The notes: generated by a model not told the origin, from the letters alone. A stretch of DNA of 64,000 nucleotides from Blautia sp. (GCA_021772055.1 JAETNR010000006.1:1-64000), one strand, 5' to 3'. Shown: positions 18,162 through 27,072, counted from the first letter of the stretch. Made by a program: numbers and translations.

Positions 18162-18171
18162 TTGTGCACAA
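18162..18171. promoter_or_regulatory. Perfect palindrome TTGTGCACAA, operator candidate
   Basis: Ten-base perfect palindrome in the 275-bp gap between the LacI gene and the dehydrogenase gene, about 100 nt upstream of the promoter at 18275. It is centred on CG-free GTGCAC rather than the usual LacI-type central CG, so assignment to the adjacent regulator is weak. Confidence 0.25.
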
Positions 18172-18274
18172 AAATCTGGACGGAAGTTTTGCTGATTTGA
18201 ATAATTAACTAAAATAAATTTAACAGATATTTTTGAAAAAACCGGAAAACAAGGAAAAACAGGATTTCTGCTGA

Positions 18275-18303
18275 TTGACGGTACCTTGGCATGATGGTAT
18301 ATA
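18275..18303 (+). promoter_or_regulatory. Promoter of the zinc alcohol dehydrogenase
   Basis: TTGACG-N17-TATATA, 63 nt before the start codon at 18367. Confidence 0.65.
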
Positions 18304-18366
18304 TTATCCATAAGCAACGAAACAGAGGAACTAAATATAATTTAGTAAAACGGAGGTAGGAAACTT

Positions 18367-19410
18367 ATGGAAGGCAAAATGAAAGTTTGTGCAATGATCG
18401 GGAAACGTCAGCTGGAGTGGCAGGAATGGGATATTCCAAAGCCTTTGAAAGGGGAACTGCAGATTAAGCTGGAGTATGTGGGAATCTGCGGTTCTGATCT
18501 GCATTTTTATAGTGACGGCAGACTGGCAAACTGGGTTCCGGACGGTCCTCTGGTACTGGGACATGAACCCGGCGGAATTGTAACGGAGATCGGAGAAGGG
18601 GTAGAAGGCTTTCAGATCGGTGACAGAGTAGCGATTGAACCGGGAGTTCCCTGCGGAGAATGTGAAGACTGCCGAAAAGGTCATTATAATCTTTGTAAAC
18701 ATGTAAGATTTATGGCAATCCCCAAGGAAAAAGACGGTGTTTTTGCAGAATACTGTACCCACTCTGCAAGCATGTGCTATAAGCTGCCGGAAAATGTAGA
18801 TACCATGGAAGGTGCGCTGATGGAGCCTTTAGCAGTGGGAATGCACGCATGTGAGCTTTCCAATGCAAAGATCGGACAGACTGCCATTGTGCTGGGATGC
18901 GGATGCATTGGCCTTGTGACGATCATGAGCCTGAAGGCAAGGGGCGTAAGTGAGATCTATGCTGTGGATGTGCTGGATAAGAGACTGGAGAAGGCAAAAG
19001 AAGTAGGTGCAGTCAGAGTCTTTAACGGAACCAGGGAGGATATTGTGGAATTTGCCAGGACTCTTCCGGGAGGCGGTGCAGATTTGGTGTACGAATGTGC
19101 AGGAAACCGCTATACCACTCTTCAGACATGCCGTCTTATAAAACGCGCCGGAAAGGTGACTCTGGTAGGGGTTTCACCGGAGCCGGTATTGGAGCTGGAT
19201 ATTGCTACTTTAAATGCAATGGAAGGGATGATTTATTCCGTATACCGTTACCGGAATCTCTATCCTACTGCCATTGCAGCTGTTTCAGCAGGCATCATTC
19301 CTTTGAAATCCATTGTATCCCATGTGTTTGACTTTAAGGACTGTATTGACGGAATCAATTATAGCCTGGATCATAAGGAGGATGTAATCAAGGGGGTTAT
19401 TAAATTTTAA
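18367..19410 (+). CDS. Zinc-dependent polyol/alcohol dehydrogenase (sorbitol dehydrogenase-like)
   Basis: Medium-chain dehydrogenase of 347 residues that probably oxidises a sugar alcohol with NAD(P). The catalytic zinc region is GICGSDLHF (about 39-47) and GHEPGG; the structural zinc loop CGECEDCRKGHYNLC has all four cysteines; the Rossmann motif GCGCIGL follows near residue 178. The whole resembles L-iditol/sorbitol or xylitol dehydrogenases. GGAGG lies 10 nt upstream of ATG 18367; an internal ATG at 18379 is possible. The MATE promoter begins 10 bp after the stop. Confidence 0.85.
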   Translation: MEGKMKVCAMIGKRQLEWQEWDIPKPLKGELQIKLEYVGICGSDLHFYSDGRLANWVPDGPLVLGHEPGGIVTEIGEGVEGFQIGDRVAIEPGVPCGECEDCRKGHYNLCKHVRFMAIPKEKDGVFAEYCTHSASMCYKLPENVDTMEGALMEPLAVGMHACELSNAKIGQTAIVLGCGCIGLVTIMSLKARGVSEIYAVDVLDKRLEKAKEVGAVRVFNGTREDIVEFARTLPGGGADLVYECAGNRYTTLQTCRLIKRAGKVTLVGVSPEPVLELDIATLNAMEGMIYSVYRYRNLYPTAIAAVSAGIIPLKSIVSHVFDFKDCIDGINYSLDHKEDVIKGVIKF

Positions 19411-19419
19411 AAGGGCTTC

Positions 19420-19448
19420 TTGCCAGGCATGCAATTGTATAGTATAAT
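19420..19448 (+). promoter_or_regulatory. Promoter of the MATE transporter
   Basis: TTGCCA-N17-TATAAT, immediately after the dehydrogenase gene. Confidence 0.85.
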
Positions 19449-19501
19449 CCGCTGTGGGGAAAACTTTCCAAGTGTTTTACTACAGGGGGATTTTAAGAAA
19501 T

Positions 19502-20842
19502 ATGCAGCAGGACAAACAGAATCTGACCCAGGGACCTCTTGGGAGGAAGATTTTATTTTTTAGTATACCACTGATACTTTCCAACCTTTTGCAGGTGCTG
19601 TTTAATATGGCGGATATTGCGGTTGTGGGGCAGTTTGCCGGGGCCGGGGCTCTCGGGGCAGTTGGTTCCACAACTACTTTGGTAACTTTATTTACGGATT
19701 TTCTCATTGGGCTGTCCGGAGGAATCAATGTCCTGACAGCTCTTCATTTTGGCGCAGGAAACCAGAAGCGGATAAAAGAAACGGTTCATACGGCATTACT
19801 GCTCAGTATTCTCCTGGGAGGAGTGCTGATGCTGGTGGGAATTCTCTTTCCGGGCCCGATTCTTCGTGTTTTACATACAAGGCCGGAATTGCTGGATGGT
19901 GCTGTACTTTATATCCGGATTTACTTTTTGGGAATACCGGCTCTTGCAGTGTATAATTTCGGCAACGGAGTGTTCAGCGCTGTGGGAGAGACGAAACGCC
20001 CGCTGTATTATCTGGCGTTTGCAGGTGTGGTCAATGTGGTATTAAACCTGGTTTTTGTGATCTGCTTCAAAATGAATGTGGCAGGTGTGGCTCTGGCCAG
20101 TGTGATTTCACAGTATATCTCTGCTTTCCTTATCGTAAGGGCTCTGTTCCGGTGCAGGGAAAGCTATGCATTGGAGGCAAAAGAACTCCATATCACCGGG
20201 GACATGGCAAAGGATATTTTAAGGATCGGGATTCCTGCGGGAATGCAGAATGCTATTTTTCAGGTGGCAAACTTGTTTATTCAGGTTGGGGTGAATTCTT
20301 TCAGCGCTACCATGGTTGCCGGAAACTCGGCGGCAGCCAATGCAGATGCCATTGTATACAGTGTGATGATGGCTTTCTATACTGCCTGCGGAAGCTTCAT
20401 GGGACAGAATTACGGAGCCAGAAAAAAGGATCGCATACGGAAAAGCTATCTCATCAGCCTGGGATATGCTTTTGGAACAGGTCTGGTGCTCGGCCTGGTG
20501 CTGGTTGCCTTTGGACCGTTGTTCCTGGGACTTTTTACCAGGGATGGGGAAGTGATCAGGGCCGGCATGTATAGGCTTGTGATCATGGGATTTTCCTATG
20601 GCTTTTCTGCATTTATGGATTGTACCATCGCAGCATCAAGAGCTCTTGGGAAAAGCCTGGTTCCTACATTCATTGTGATCATGGGATCCTGCGTGTTCCG
20701 GATTATTTGGGTATACACGGTTTTTGCCTATTTTCAGACGATCCCCTCATTGTATCTTTTGTATATTTTTTCATGGGGGATTACGGCATTTGCGGAAATT
20801 ATGTATTTTGTCAGGGTATACAAACAAGAAATTACGTTTTGA
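19502..20842 (+). CDS. MATE-family efflux transporter
   Basis: Cation-coupled drug or metabolite exporter of 446 residues with about 12 membrane helices. The start (LTQGPLGRKILFFSIPLILSN) and the NMADIAVVGQFAGAGALGAVG segment are typical of clostridial MATE proteins, and a second homologous half begins near GIPAGMQNAIFQVANLFIQ. ATG 19502 is chosen over the longer frame from 19454 because AGGGGGA lies 11 nt upstream and family members begin near this point. It is monocistronic with its own promoter and terminator. Substrate unknown. Confidence 0.9.
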   Translation: MQQDKQNLTQGPLGRKILFFSIPLILSNLLQVLFNMADIAVVGQFAGAGALGAVGSTTTLVTLFTDFLIGLSGGINVLTALHFGAGNQKRIKETVHTALLLSILLGGVLMLVGILFPGPILRVLHTRPELLDGAVLYIRIYFLGIPALAVYNFGNGVFSAVGETKRPLYYLAFAGVVNVVLNLVFVICFKMNVAGVALASVISQYISAFLIVRALFRCRESYALEAKELHITGDMAKDILRIGIPAGMQNAIFQVANLFIQVGVNSFSATMVAGNSAAANADAIVYSVMMAFYTACGSFMGQNYGARKKDRIRKSYLISLGYAFGTGLVLGLVLVAFGPLFLGLFTRDGEVIRAGMYRLVIMGFSYGFSAFMDCTIAASRALGKSLVPTFIVIMGSCVFRIIWVYTVFAYFQTIPSLYLLYIFSWGITAFAEIMYFVRVYKQEITF

Positions 20843-20859
20843 ACAGGTTTATCATGGAG

Positions 20860-20895
20860 GGCATGGATCTTTTCATAGGATCCATGCCTTATTTA
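20860..20895 (+). terminator. Intrinsic terminator of the MATE gene
   Basis: Perfect 10-bp stem GGCATGGATC / GATCCATGCC followed by TTATTTATTT. Confidence 0.8.
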
Positions 20896-20930
20896 TTTGG
20901 AAATATGCGTATTTTTTGGGAGGAATTTGC

Positions 20931-21026
20931 ATGAGCGTCACAGAATGTTCTCATTATCATCACAGTTTCACCACATTTCAACCTTATAGTAATGGCGTAA
21001 ACCAAAAACAAAGCATTGAGACATAA
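20931..21026 (+). CDS. Possible 31-residue leader peptide or small protein
   Basis: Short ORF starting MSVTECSHYHHSF with a strong Shine-Dalgarno sequence (GGGAGG, 6 nt upstream). It ends 16 nt before the start of the acidic secreted protein gene. It is rich in His, Ser and Thr and has no recognised domain. It lies directly after the MATE terminator and could be the first cistron of the next transcript, but no clear promoter is visible, so it may be fortuitous. Confidence 0.3.
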   Translation: MSVTECSHYHHSFTTFQPYSNGVNQKQSIET

Positions 21027-21042
21027 GAAAGGACATGGTTTT

Positions 21043-21996
21043 ATGAAACGTAAATATGCAGCAATGATGTTAGGACTCGTTTTGACAATTTCGTCTATGA
21101 ATATGGCATATGCTACAGAATCTGCAGATTCTGCAGAAAATGCCGCAGAGAATGTTTCTGAGGATGCGGATTCTTCAGAATCAGCAGATAACGAAACTGC
21201 TGATGCAGAAGAGGAAAAAGAGGCTCAGGAAATTTATGGAGAAGTAAAAGAGATCGGTGACGATGCTGTTATAATATCCCTTGCAGAATCTCCAATCCCT
21301 GCAGAACCGGAAGAGGCAGAGAATGCAGAAGAGGCAGAAGATACAGAGAATGCAGAAGAACAGGATGCTGCAGCTGTGGATGATTCTGAGAAGGTGGAAG
21401 AGAGTATCCAGAATGAAGAGCTTCCAGAGGAAGCGAAAGCTCCGCTGGAATTGAAGCTTACCGGGGAGGAACAGACAATCTCCATTACAGAGAATACACT
21501 TTTTGAAAAAGAGGTAAAGCCGGAAGAGGATAGTGATGCAGCGGATACGGAAGTAAATGTGGAAACGGCTGCAGATACGGAGACCGATGATACTGCAGAT
21601 GCAGAACCGACTGAAGAAGATGCAGCCACAGACGATGCAGCAGGTAGTGCAGCAGATGCCGAAGGAGATGCAGCCACAGACGATGCAGCAGCAGATGATG
21701 CCGCAGAAACAGAAGCGATTCTGGCAGAAGAGGCCTTCGAGTTGGAAACAGAGCCTGTGGATCCTGCAGAAATTAAGGCCGGCGATGTAGTAAAAGTAAT
21801 TCTGGATGCAGACGGAAATGCAGAAAAAATCGTGGTTCTGAATGCAGAAATGAAAAAGACAGAGGAAGAAATTCCTGAGGAAGATGCAGCAGATGCAGAT
21901 ACCGCTTCCGATGCAGCTGCAGACACTGACGCAGATTCCGATACAGCAGATTCCTCCCAGCCCGAGAATACAGAAAATAACGCAGAAGCGGAATAA
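21043..21996 (+). CDS. Secreted, highly acidic Ala/Glu/Asp-rich protein
   Basis: A 317-residue exported protein. Residues 1-24 form a signal peptide (MKRKYAAMMLGLVLTISSMN then a likely cut after AYA). Most of the rest is low-complexity A/E/D sequence with near-repeats (24-base DNA repeats at 21619 and 21667, 48 bp apart). Three conserved beta-strand-like pieces stand out: IYGEVKEIGDDAVIISLAE, LELKLTGEEQTISITENTLF and IKAGDVVKVILDADGNAEKI. Together they resemble a DUF5666-like beta-barrel interrupted by acidic inserts. No cell-wall anchor is visible. Possible roles are cation binding or surface charge; function is unknown. Confidence 0.75.
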   Translation: MKRKYAAMMLGLVLTISSMNMAYATESADSAENAAENVSEDADSSESADNETADAEEEKEAQEIYGEVKEIGDDAVIISLAESPIPAEPEEAENAEEAEDTENAEEQDAAAVDDSEKVEESIQNEELPEEAKAPLELKLTGEEQTISITENTLFEKEVKPEEDSDAADTEVNVETAADTETDDTADAEPTEEDAATDDAAGSAADAEGDAATDDAAADDAAETEAILAEEAFELETEPVDPAEIKAGDVVKVILDADGNAEKIVVLNAEMKKTEEEIPEEDAADADTASDAAADTDADSDTADSSQPENTENNAEAE

Positions 21997-22039
21997 AAGA
22001 TTAAAAGCAGATATAAAATAACCATGACAATCAGCTTAC

Positions 22040-22067
22040 ATACCCCCTGTATCAGTACAGGGGGTAT
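22040..22067 (+). terminator. Hairpin terminator after the acidic protein gene
   Basis: Perfect 12-bp stem ATACCCCCTGTA / TACAGGGGGTAT with TCAG loop. No proper T-run follows, but the stem is strong and sits between two genes. Confidence 0.65.
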
Positions 22068-22068
22068 C

Positions 22069-22097
22069 TTGACGTTTCAAAAAGAAATGTGTATGAT
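22069..22097 (+). promoter_or_regulatory. Promoter of the SRAP gene
   Basis: TTGACG-N17-TATGAT; it begins two bases after the terminator stem and ends 29 nt before the start codon. Confidence 0.8.
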
Positions 22098-22126
22098 GAT
22101 CTGAAAACAACGGCAGGAGAAAAAGT

Positions 22127-22708
22127 ATGTGCGGAAGATATTATGTGGATTTTACAATTGTAGAAGAAGTTAATAAGCTGGCTCCGGAATGGGACAGGAA
22201 GCTGATTGCAGGTGCAAAAAGGGATATCCATCCTTCAGAGAAAGCACTGGTTCTGGTTGGGCAGGGAGACCGCGTGACGGCAGTTTCCATGGCCTGGGGA
22301 TTTACGGGCTACCAGGGAAACGGACTGTTGATCAATGCCCGTGCGGAGGGAGTCATGGAACGTCCAACTTTCCGGGACAGCATTCTTCACCGCAGATGTG
22401 TGATTCCGGCCAGAGGTTTCTATGAATGGAACAAAGCAAAAGAAAAATGTACTTTTTACCGAAAGGACAGCCCCGTAGTGTGGATGGCTGGATGCTACAA
22501 GGAAGTAAAAGGCGAAAACAGGTTTGTGATTGTGACAACCAGTGCCAATGAGTCCGTATCCGGAATTCATGACAGAATGCCTCTGATCCTGGAACAGGAG
22601 GAAGCACAGGCGTGGCTTCTTGAGGACCGGTCCGTGGAATTCCTTTTACAAAAAACTCCTGTCCTTCTGGAGAGAGAGCAGGAGTATGAACAGATGTCAT
22701 TGTTTTGA
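22127..22708 (+). CDS. SRAP (YedK/HMCES) abasic-site crosslinking protein
   Basis: Shields abasic sites in single-stranded DNA by forming a covalent thiazolidine link through its N-terminal cysteine. The 193-residue protein begins MCGRYY, so Cys2 is exposed after Met removal. The other active-site pieces are present: INARAE (Asn), GFYEW (Glu) and IHDRMPLIL (His). The MAWGF strand motif is also typical. Older annotation calls the family SOS response-associated peptidases. I saw no obvious LexA box in the short promoter region. Monocistronic. Confidence 0.93.
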   Translation: MCGRYYVDFTIVEEVNKLAPEWDRKLIAGAKRDIHPSEKALVLVGQGDRVTAVSMAWGFTGYQGNGLLINARAEGVMERPTFRDSILHRRCVIPARGFYEWNKAKEKCTFYRKDSPVVWMAGCYKEVKGENRFVIVTTSANESVSGIHDRMPLILEQEEAQAWLLEDRSVEFLLQKTPVLLEREQEYEQMSLF

Positions 22709-22858
22709 TTCTTTTAGCCTGCGTCTGAAAAAGTTAATATTGTGTTATTTTTATATCAAATGGTGCAAGATAATTTCAAGGAAAGAAGATAGAATAAAAA
22801 TATCAGAAAAGAAAAAACCAAATACAAATATAAAAATGGACACAGGAGGTACCAGAAC

Positions 22859-24535
22859 ATGGCAGATGCATGGTGGAAACAGAGTGTAGTATATCAGATT
22901 TATCCCAGAAGCTTTAAGGACAGCAACGGTGACGGAATCGGTGATTTGAACGGAATTACGGAGAAACTGGATTATCTGAAGGAATTGGGGATTGATGTAA
23001 TCTGGCTTTCCCCTGTTTATGAATCTCCGAATGATGACAATGGTTACGATATCAGCAATTACCGGGGAATTATGAAGGAATTCGGAACCATGGAGGACTA
23101 TGACAGGATGCTCTCTGCAGCTCACGAGCGCGGCATTAAGATTGTGATGGATCTCGTGGTAAATCACACCTCAGACGAACATCCCTGGTTTGTAGAAAGC
23201 CGGAAATCCGAGGACAATCCTTATAGGGATTATTACATCTGGAGAGAAGGAAAGGACGGCAAAGAGCCGAATAACTGGGAATCCTGCTTCAGCGGCCCTG
23301 CATGGGAATATGACAAAGAAACGGATATGTATTATCTCCATCTGTTTTCAAAGAAACAGCCGGATCTTAACTGGGATAACCCGAAGGTACGGGATGAAGT
23401 GTTTGATATGATGGACTGGTGGTGCAAAAAAGGGATTGACGGCTTCCGTATGGATGTGATCAGCATGATTTCCAAGGTTCCGGGACTGCCTGACGGCGAA
23501 TTGAATGAAAAAGGTTATGGAGATTTCGGCCCCTATGTATGTAATGGGCCTCATGTCCATGAATATCTTCAGGAAATGAACAGAAGAGTACTGTCGAAAT
23601 ATGACCTTCTGACAGTGGGAGAATGCTCCGGTGTGACTGTTGAGGAAGCAAAAAAATACGCAAACAATGCAGGCACGGAATTGAGTATGGTTTTCCAGTT
23701 TGAGCATATGGATCTGGATGGCGGAGAAAGCATGAAGTGGTGCGATCGCAAAATAAATCTTGTGGAGCTGAAAGAAACCCTCTCCAAATGGCAGGAAGAA
23801 CTTTATCAGAAAGCATGGAACAGCTTATACTGGTGCAATCATGACCAGCCAAGGATCGTTTCCCGCCTTGGAAATCCTTCAGAGGAATACCGTGAGGTAT
23901 CTGCCAAAATGCTTGGAACCTGCCTTCATATGATGCAGGGAACGCCTTATATTTATCAGGGAGAAGAGCTTGGAATGACCAATGTTCCTTTTGAAAAATT
24001 AGAAGATTTCCGGGATATTGAGAGCATTCATGCGTATGAGGAATTTGTAGGCAAGGGTCTGATTCAGCCGGAAGATATGATGTACTATCTTCGCTACAAA
24101 AGCCGTGATAACGCAAGGACTCCCATGCAGTGGGATGACAGCGAAAATGCGGGATTTACCACAGGAAATCCCTGGATCATGGTAAATCCGAACTACAGGG
24201 AGATCAATGCAAAAGAGCAGCTTTCAAGAGAGGATTCCGTTTTCCATTATTATCAGAAACTGATCCGCCTCAGAAAAGAATATCCGGTGATCGTGCAGGG
24301 CAGATACAGTCTTCTTCTTCCGGAGGATGAACGCCTTTATGTGTACCAGCGTGCGCTGGACGGACAGATACTTCTTGTAATCTGTAACTTCACAGACCGG
24401 GAGGTTTCTTATAAAGTGCCGGAAGAACTGAAAGGCAGGGAGAAAAAAGTGCTGATCTCCAATTATTCCAGGGAAACGGCGGATGATTCAGTAGCCTTGA
24501 AGGCTTATGAAGCGGTTGTACTTTTGTATGAATGA
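22859..24535 (+). CDS. GH13 alpha-glucosidase, oligo-1,6-glucosidase type
   Basis: Cytoplasmic exo-glucosidase of 558 residues acting on short alpha-glucans. GH13 motifs are complete: DLVVNH near 98-103, GFRMDV with nucleophile Asp199, GE with acid/base Glu255, and NHD at 327-329. The residue after the nucleophile is Val200; in the family this position is Val in alpha-1,6-specific enzymes and Thr/Ala in maltases, so isomalto-oligosaccharides are the likely substrate. The C-terminal 80 residues form the usual beta domain. AGGAGGT lies 8 nt upstream. The 150 bp before it are AT-rich with no clear promoter. A terminator follows. Confidence 0.92.
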   Translation: MADAWWKQSVVYQIYPRSFKDSNGDGIGDLNGITEKLDYLKELGIDVIWLSPVYESPNDDNGYDISNYRGIMKEFGTMEDYDRMLSAAHERGIKIVMDLVVNHTSDEHPWFVESRKSEDNPYRDYYIWREGKDGKEPNNWESCFSGPAWEYDKETDMYYLHLFSKKQPDLNWDNPKVRDEVFDMMDWWCKKGIDGFRMDVISMISKVPGLPDGELNEKGYGDFGPYVCNGPHVHEYLQEMNRRVLSKYDLLTVGECSGVTVEEAKKYANNAGTELSMVFQFEHMDLDGGESMKWCDRKINLVELKETLSKWQEELYQKAWNSLYWCNHDQPRIVSRLGNPSEEYREVSAKMLGTCLHMMQGTPYIYQGEELGMTNVPFEKLEDFRDIESIHAYEEFVGKGLIQPEDMMYYLRYKSRDNARTPMQWDDSENAGFTTGNPWIMVNPNYREINAKEQLSREDSVFHYYQKLIRLRKEYPVIVQGRYSLLLPEDERLYVYQRALDGQILLVICNFTDREVSYKVPEELKGREKKVLISNYSRETADDSVALKAYEAVVLLYE

Positions 24536-24573
24536 TAGCAACTTGAAGGTTTGAAAAAGGGCGGGAGATGCCA

Positions 24574-24598
24574 AAGGCGGCGTACCCCGCCTTTTTTT
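24574..24598 (+). terminator. Intrinsic terminator of the GH13 gene
   Basis: AAGGCGG / CCGCCTT stem with a 6-nt loop, followed by five more T. Confidence 0.88.
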
Positions 24599-24614
24599 GC
24601 TATAACTAATCCTC

Positions 24615-24643
24615 TTGCAGCAGGGGGAGTTTTATGGTACGCT
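24615..24643 (+). promoter_or_regulatory. Promoter of the AAA-ATPase gene
   Basis: TTGCAG-N17-TACGCT with TG one base before the -10 (extended -10); 40 nt upstream of the start codon. Confidence 0.6.
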
Positions 24644-24683
24644 AAACACAAGACTCTAAAAGCCGGAAAGGAGCGCGGATAGA

Positions 24684-26354
24684 ATGGGTGTATATTTAAA
24701 TAGCCGAAGCGCATACAGCTTATTCTGTGAAGATTATGCGTCAACCTATTATGTGGATAAAACAGAGATACTTGCTGAGCTTGTGCCAATTGTAGAACTG
24801 AAAGAGAATGAAATTGAAGAATCCGGTCCAAATCAGGGAAAAAATCAGAAGTATGTGGCGATTACAAGACCGCGTCGGTTTGGCAAGACGGTTATGGCGA
24901 ATATGATCGCATCCTATTTTGGAAAAGGTGCGGACAGCAGCAGGCTTTTCCGTAATTTGAAGGTATCAAAGTATGACTGGTATGAGGAGCATCTGAACAA
25001 GCATAATGTGATTCATATCATGTTTAATAAGATGCCAAAAGGATGCAAGTCCTATGACCAGTATATTGCACGGTTTGAGAAAGGGTTATTGACAGATTTG
25101 CGTAAAGCATATCCGGAAGCGGAAATAGAAAAAGATGATGCCGTGTGGGATGCTCTGACGAAGGTTCATGAATACTGTGATGGAGAAAAGTTTATTTTTG
25201 TGCTGGATGAATGGGACTGCATTTTCCACAAGAGCTTTGTAACAGATGCAGATAGGGAAGCATACCTTGATTTTCTCAGCAATTTGTTGAAGGACAATGC
25301 CTATGTGGAAATGGCATACATGACGGGTATCCTGCCAATTGCCAAATACTCCAGCGGTTCGGAATTGAATATGTTCTTTGAGTATTCTATGGCCACCAGG
25401 GTAAAATATAGTGAATATTTCGGTTTTACCGATAGTGAAGTGGACGCATTGTATCGGAGGTATCTGGGGACAGAGACTGATCCGGCTGTAACCCGTGAAG
25501 GGTTGGAACTGTGGTATGATGGATATCAGACGGCAGGCGGACAGAAACTGTATAACCCGAGGTCTGTAGTCGGTGCACTGAGTGATAATCAGCTGGGCAG
25601 CTACTGGACGAGTTCAGGTCCTTATGATGAGATTTTTTATTATATAGGGGCAAATACGGATGAAGTGAAAGATGATATTGCCGCCATGGTAGCAGATAAT
25701 CCGGTTCCGGCCAGAGTACAGGAATATGCAGCCACATCAATGGAACTGAAAACAAAGGATGAAATATTTTCGGCGATGGTAGTGTATGGCTTTTTGAATT
25801 TTAAAGACGGGTATGTTTCCATCCCAAACAAAGAATTGATGGATAAGTTTGCGGAAGTGGTACAGCGGGAACCTTCTCTGGGAAATGTGTATAAGCTGAC
25901 AAAGGAATCTGGTCGGATGCTTGCGGCTACGAAGGCCGGTGATACAAAAACCATGACGGAACTGATGGAGTACGCTCACAATACGCACAGCCCACTGCAA
26001 ACATATAGCAATGAGGCGGAACTTGCATCAATTATCCGATGGGTGTATCTGAAAGCTCTGGATTCCTACCGCATTGAACGCGAGGACAAAGCGGGTGTTG
26101 GTTATGTTGACTTTATCTTCTATCCATTCGTAAAAAACGACGACTGTATTATTATTGAATTGAAGGTGAACCACACAGCGGACGAAGCAATCCGGCAGAT
26201 CAGAAACCGTCAGTATGCGCTGCGTTTTGAAGGAAAGTTCGGGGAGAACCCAGAGTACACGGGACGTATCCTTGCAGTGGGAATTGCCTATAACAAGGAC
26301 GATGAGGATAAACGGCATGAGTGCAAGGTTGAGGTTCTGCGGGAGAGAATTTGA
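24684..26354 (+). CDS. AAA-ATPase-like / PD-(D/E)XK nuclease-fold protein
   Basis: A 556-residue protein of the family common in gut Firmicutes and Bacteroidetes, combining an N-terminal AAA-ATPase_like domain and a C-terminal PDDEXK_9 nuclease-fold domain. The P-loop is the variant ITRPRRFGKTV (about residues 58-68); the Walker B-like strand is FIFVLDEWD; the nuclease core is GYVDFIFYP...CIIIELKV near residues 473-493. Members are often multicopy and sometimes mobile, and the biological role is not established. AAGGAG lies 11 nt upstream. The response regulator gene starts 1 bp after its stop, so the two may be co-transcribed. Confidence 0.88.
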   Translation: MGVYLNSRSAYSLFCEDYASTYYVDKTEILAELVPIVELKENEIEESGPNQGKNQKYVAITRPRRFGKTVMANMIASYFGKGADSSRLFRNLKVSKYDWYEEHLNKHNVIHIMFNKMPKGCKSYDQYIARFEKGLLTDLRKAYPEAEIEKDDAVWDALTKVHEYCDGEKFIFVLDEWDCIFHKSFVTDADREAYLDFLSNLLKDNAYVEMAYMTGILPIAKYSSGSELNMFFEYSMATRVKYSEYFGFTDSEVDALYRRYLGTETDPAVTREGLELWYDGYQTAGGQKLYNPRSVVGALSDNQLGSYWTSSGPYDEIFYYIGANTDEVKDDIAAMVADNPVPARVQEYAATSMELKTKDEIFSAMVVYGFLNFKDGYVSIPNKELMDKFAEVVQREPSLGNVYKLTKESGRMLAATKAGDTKTMTELMEYAHNTHSPLQTYSNEAELASIIRWVYLKALDSYRIEREDKAGVGYVDFIFYPFVKNDDCIIIELKVNHTADEAIRQIRNRQYALRFEGKFGENPEYTGRILAVGIAYNKDDEDKRHECKVEVLRERI

Positions 26355-26355
26355 C

Positions 26356-27060
26356 ATGAGGAAAGAAGAGAAAAACAGGATTTTGGTTGTGGAAGATGAC
26401 ACGGATATCAATCACCTGATCACGGCGGTTTTAGAACGTCATAATTATGAGATTATACAGGCCTTCTCCGGAACGGAGGCTCTTTTGCGTCTGGAAACAG
26501 AGGAATATCAGTTAGTGATCCTGGATCTGATGCTTCCGGGAATGAGCGGAGAAGAACTCTTAAATACCATACGGGAAAAGCTCCATAAAGAAGTTCCCGT
26601 GCTGGTGCTTTCGGCAAAAGCATCCATTTCTGATAAGGTGCAGCTCCTTTTGTGCGGAGCAGACGATTACATGACAAAGCCATTTGAACCGGAGGAACTG
26701 TCTGCCAGGGCTTTTGCCTGCTTAAGAAGGGGAGCCAGGGAAACGGGCTCTGTTACGGAAAGCGAAGCCTTCAGGTATAAAAATCTTTTCATTCATCCGG
26801 AATCCAGAAACGTCACTGTAAAGAATCAGGAGCTCACTCTGACGCCTCATGAATATGAGATTCTTTTTCTCCTGGTACAGTCAAGGGACAAAGTGTTTTC
26901 CAGAGAATCTTTATATGAACAGGTCTGGAAAGGGGGCTATTACGGGGAGGACAATACGGTGAATGTCCATGTAAGTAATCTTAGAAAGAAGATTGATGCC
27001 ATAGATCCGGAAGAGGAGTACATCAAAACGGTTTGGGGAATCGGTTTTAAAATGGCATAG
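26356..27060 (+). CDS. OmpR-family response regulator
   Basis: DNA-binding response regulator of 234 residues. Receiver domain: NRILVVEDD acidic pocket, phospho-acceptor Asp in LVILDLMLPGMSG (about residue 55), conserved Thr/Ser and Lys in LSAKAS and MTKPF. The C-terminal winged helix carries LTPHEYEILFLLVQ and DNTVNVHVSNLRKKID. ATG 26356 gives a normal-length receiver; the open frame continues upstream inside the ATPase gene but without family similarity. It heads a set with an ABC transporter and a sensor kinase, the usual layout of antimicrobial-peptide detoxification modules. Confidence 0.93.
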   Translation: MRKEEKNRILVVEDDTDINHLITAVLERHNYEIIQAFSGTEALLRLETEEYQLVILDLMLPGMSGEELLNTIREKLHKEVPVLVLSAKASISDKVQLLLCGADDYMTKPFEPEELSARAFACLRRGARETGSVTESEAFRYKNLFIHPESRNVTVKNQELTLTPHEYEILFLLVQSRDKVFSRESLYEQVWKGGYYGEDNTVNVHVSNLRKKIDAIDPEEEYIKTVWGIGFKMA

Positions 27061-27072
27061 TATTCTTTATGA

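Noticed and set aside
21234-22025. 263-codon antisense frame opposite the acidic protein gene
   Set aside because: Ser/Ala-only composition is the mirror of GCA/GAA-rich coding DNA; no ribosome binding site or domain.
24505-24831. Minus-strand frame over the GH13 terminator region
   Set aside because: Crosses a terminator, a promoter and two gene ends; no coding features.
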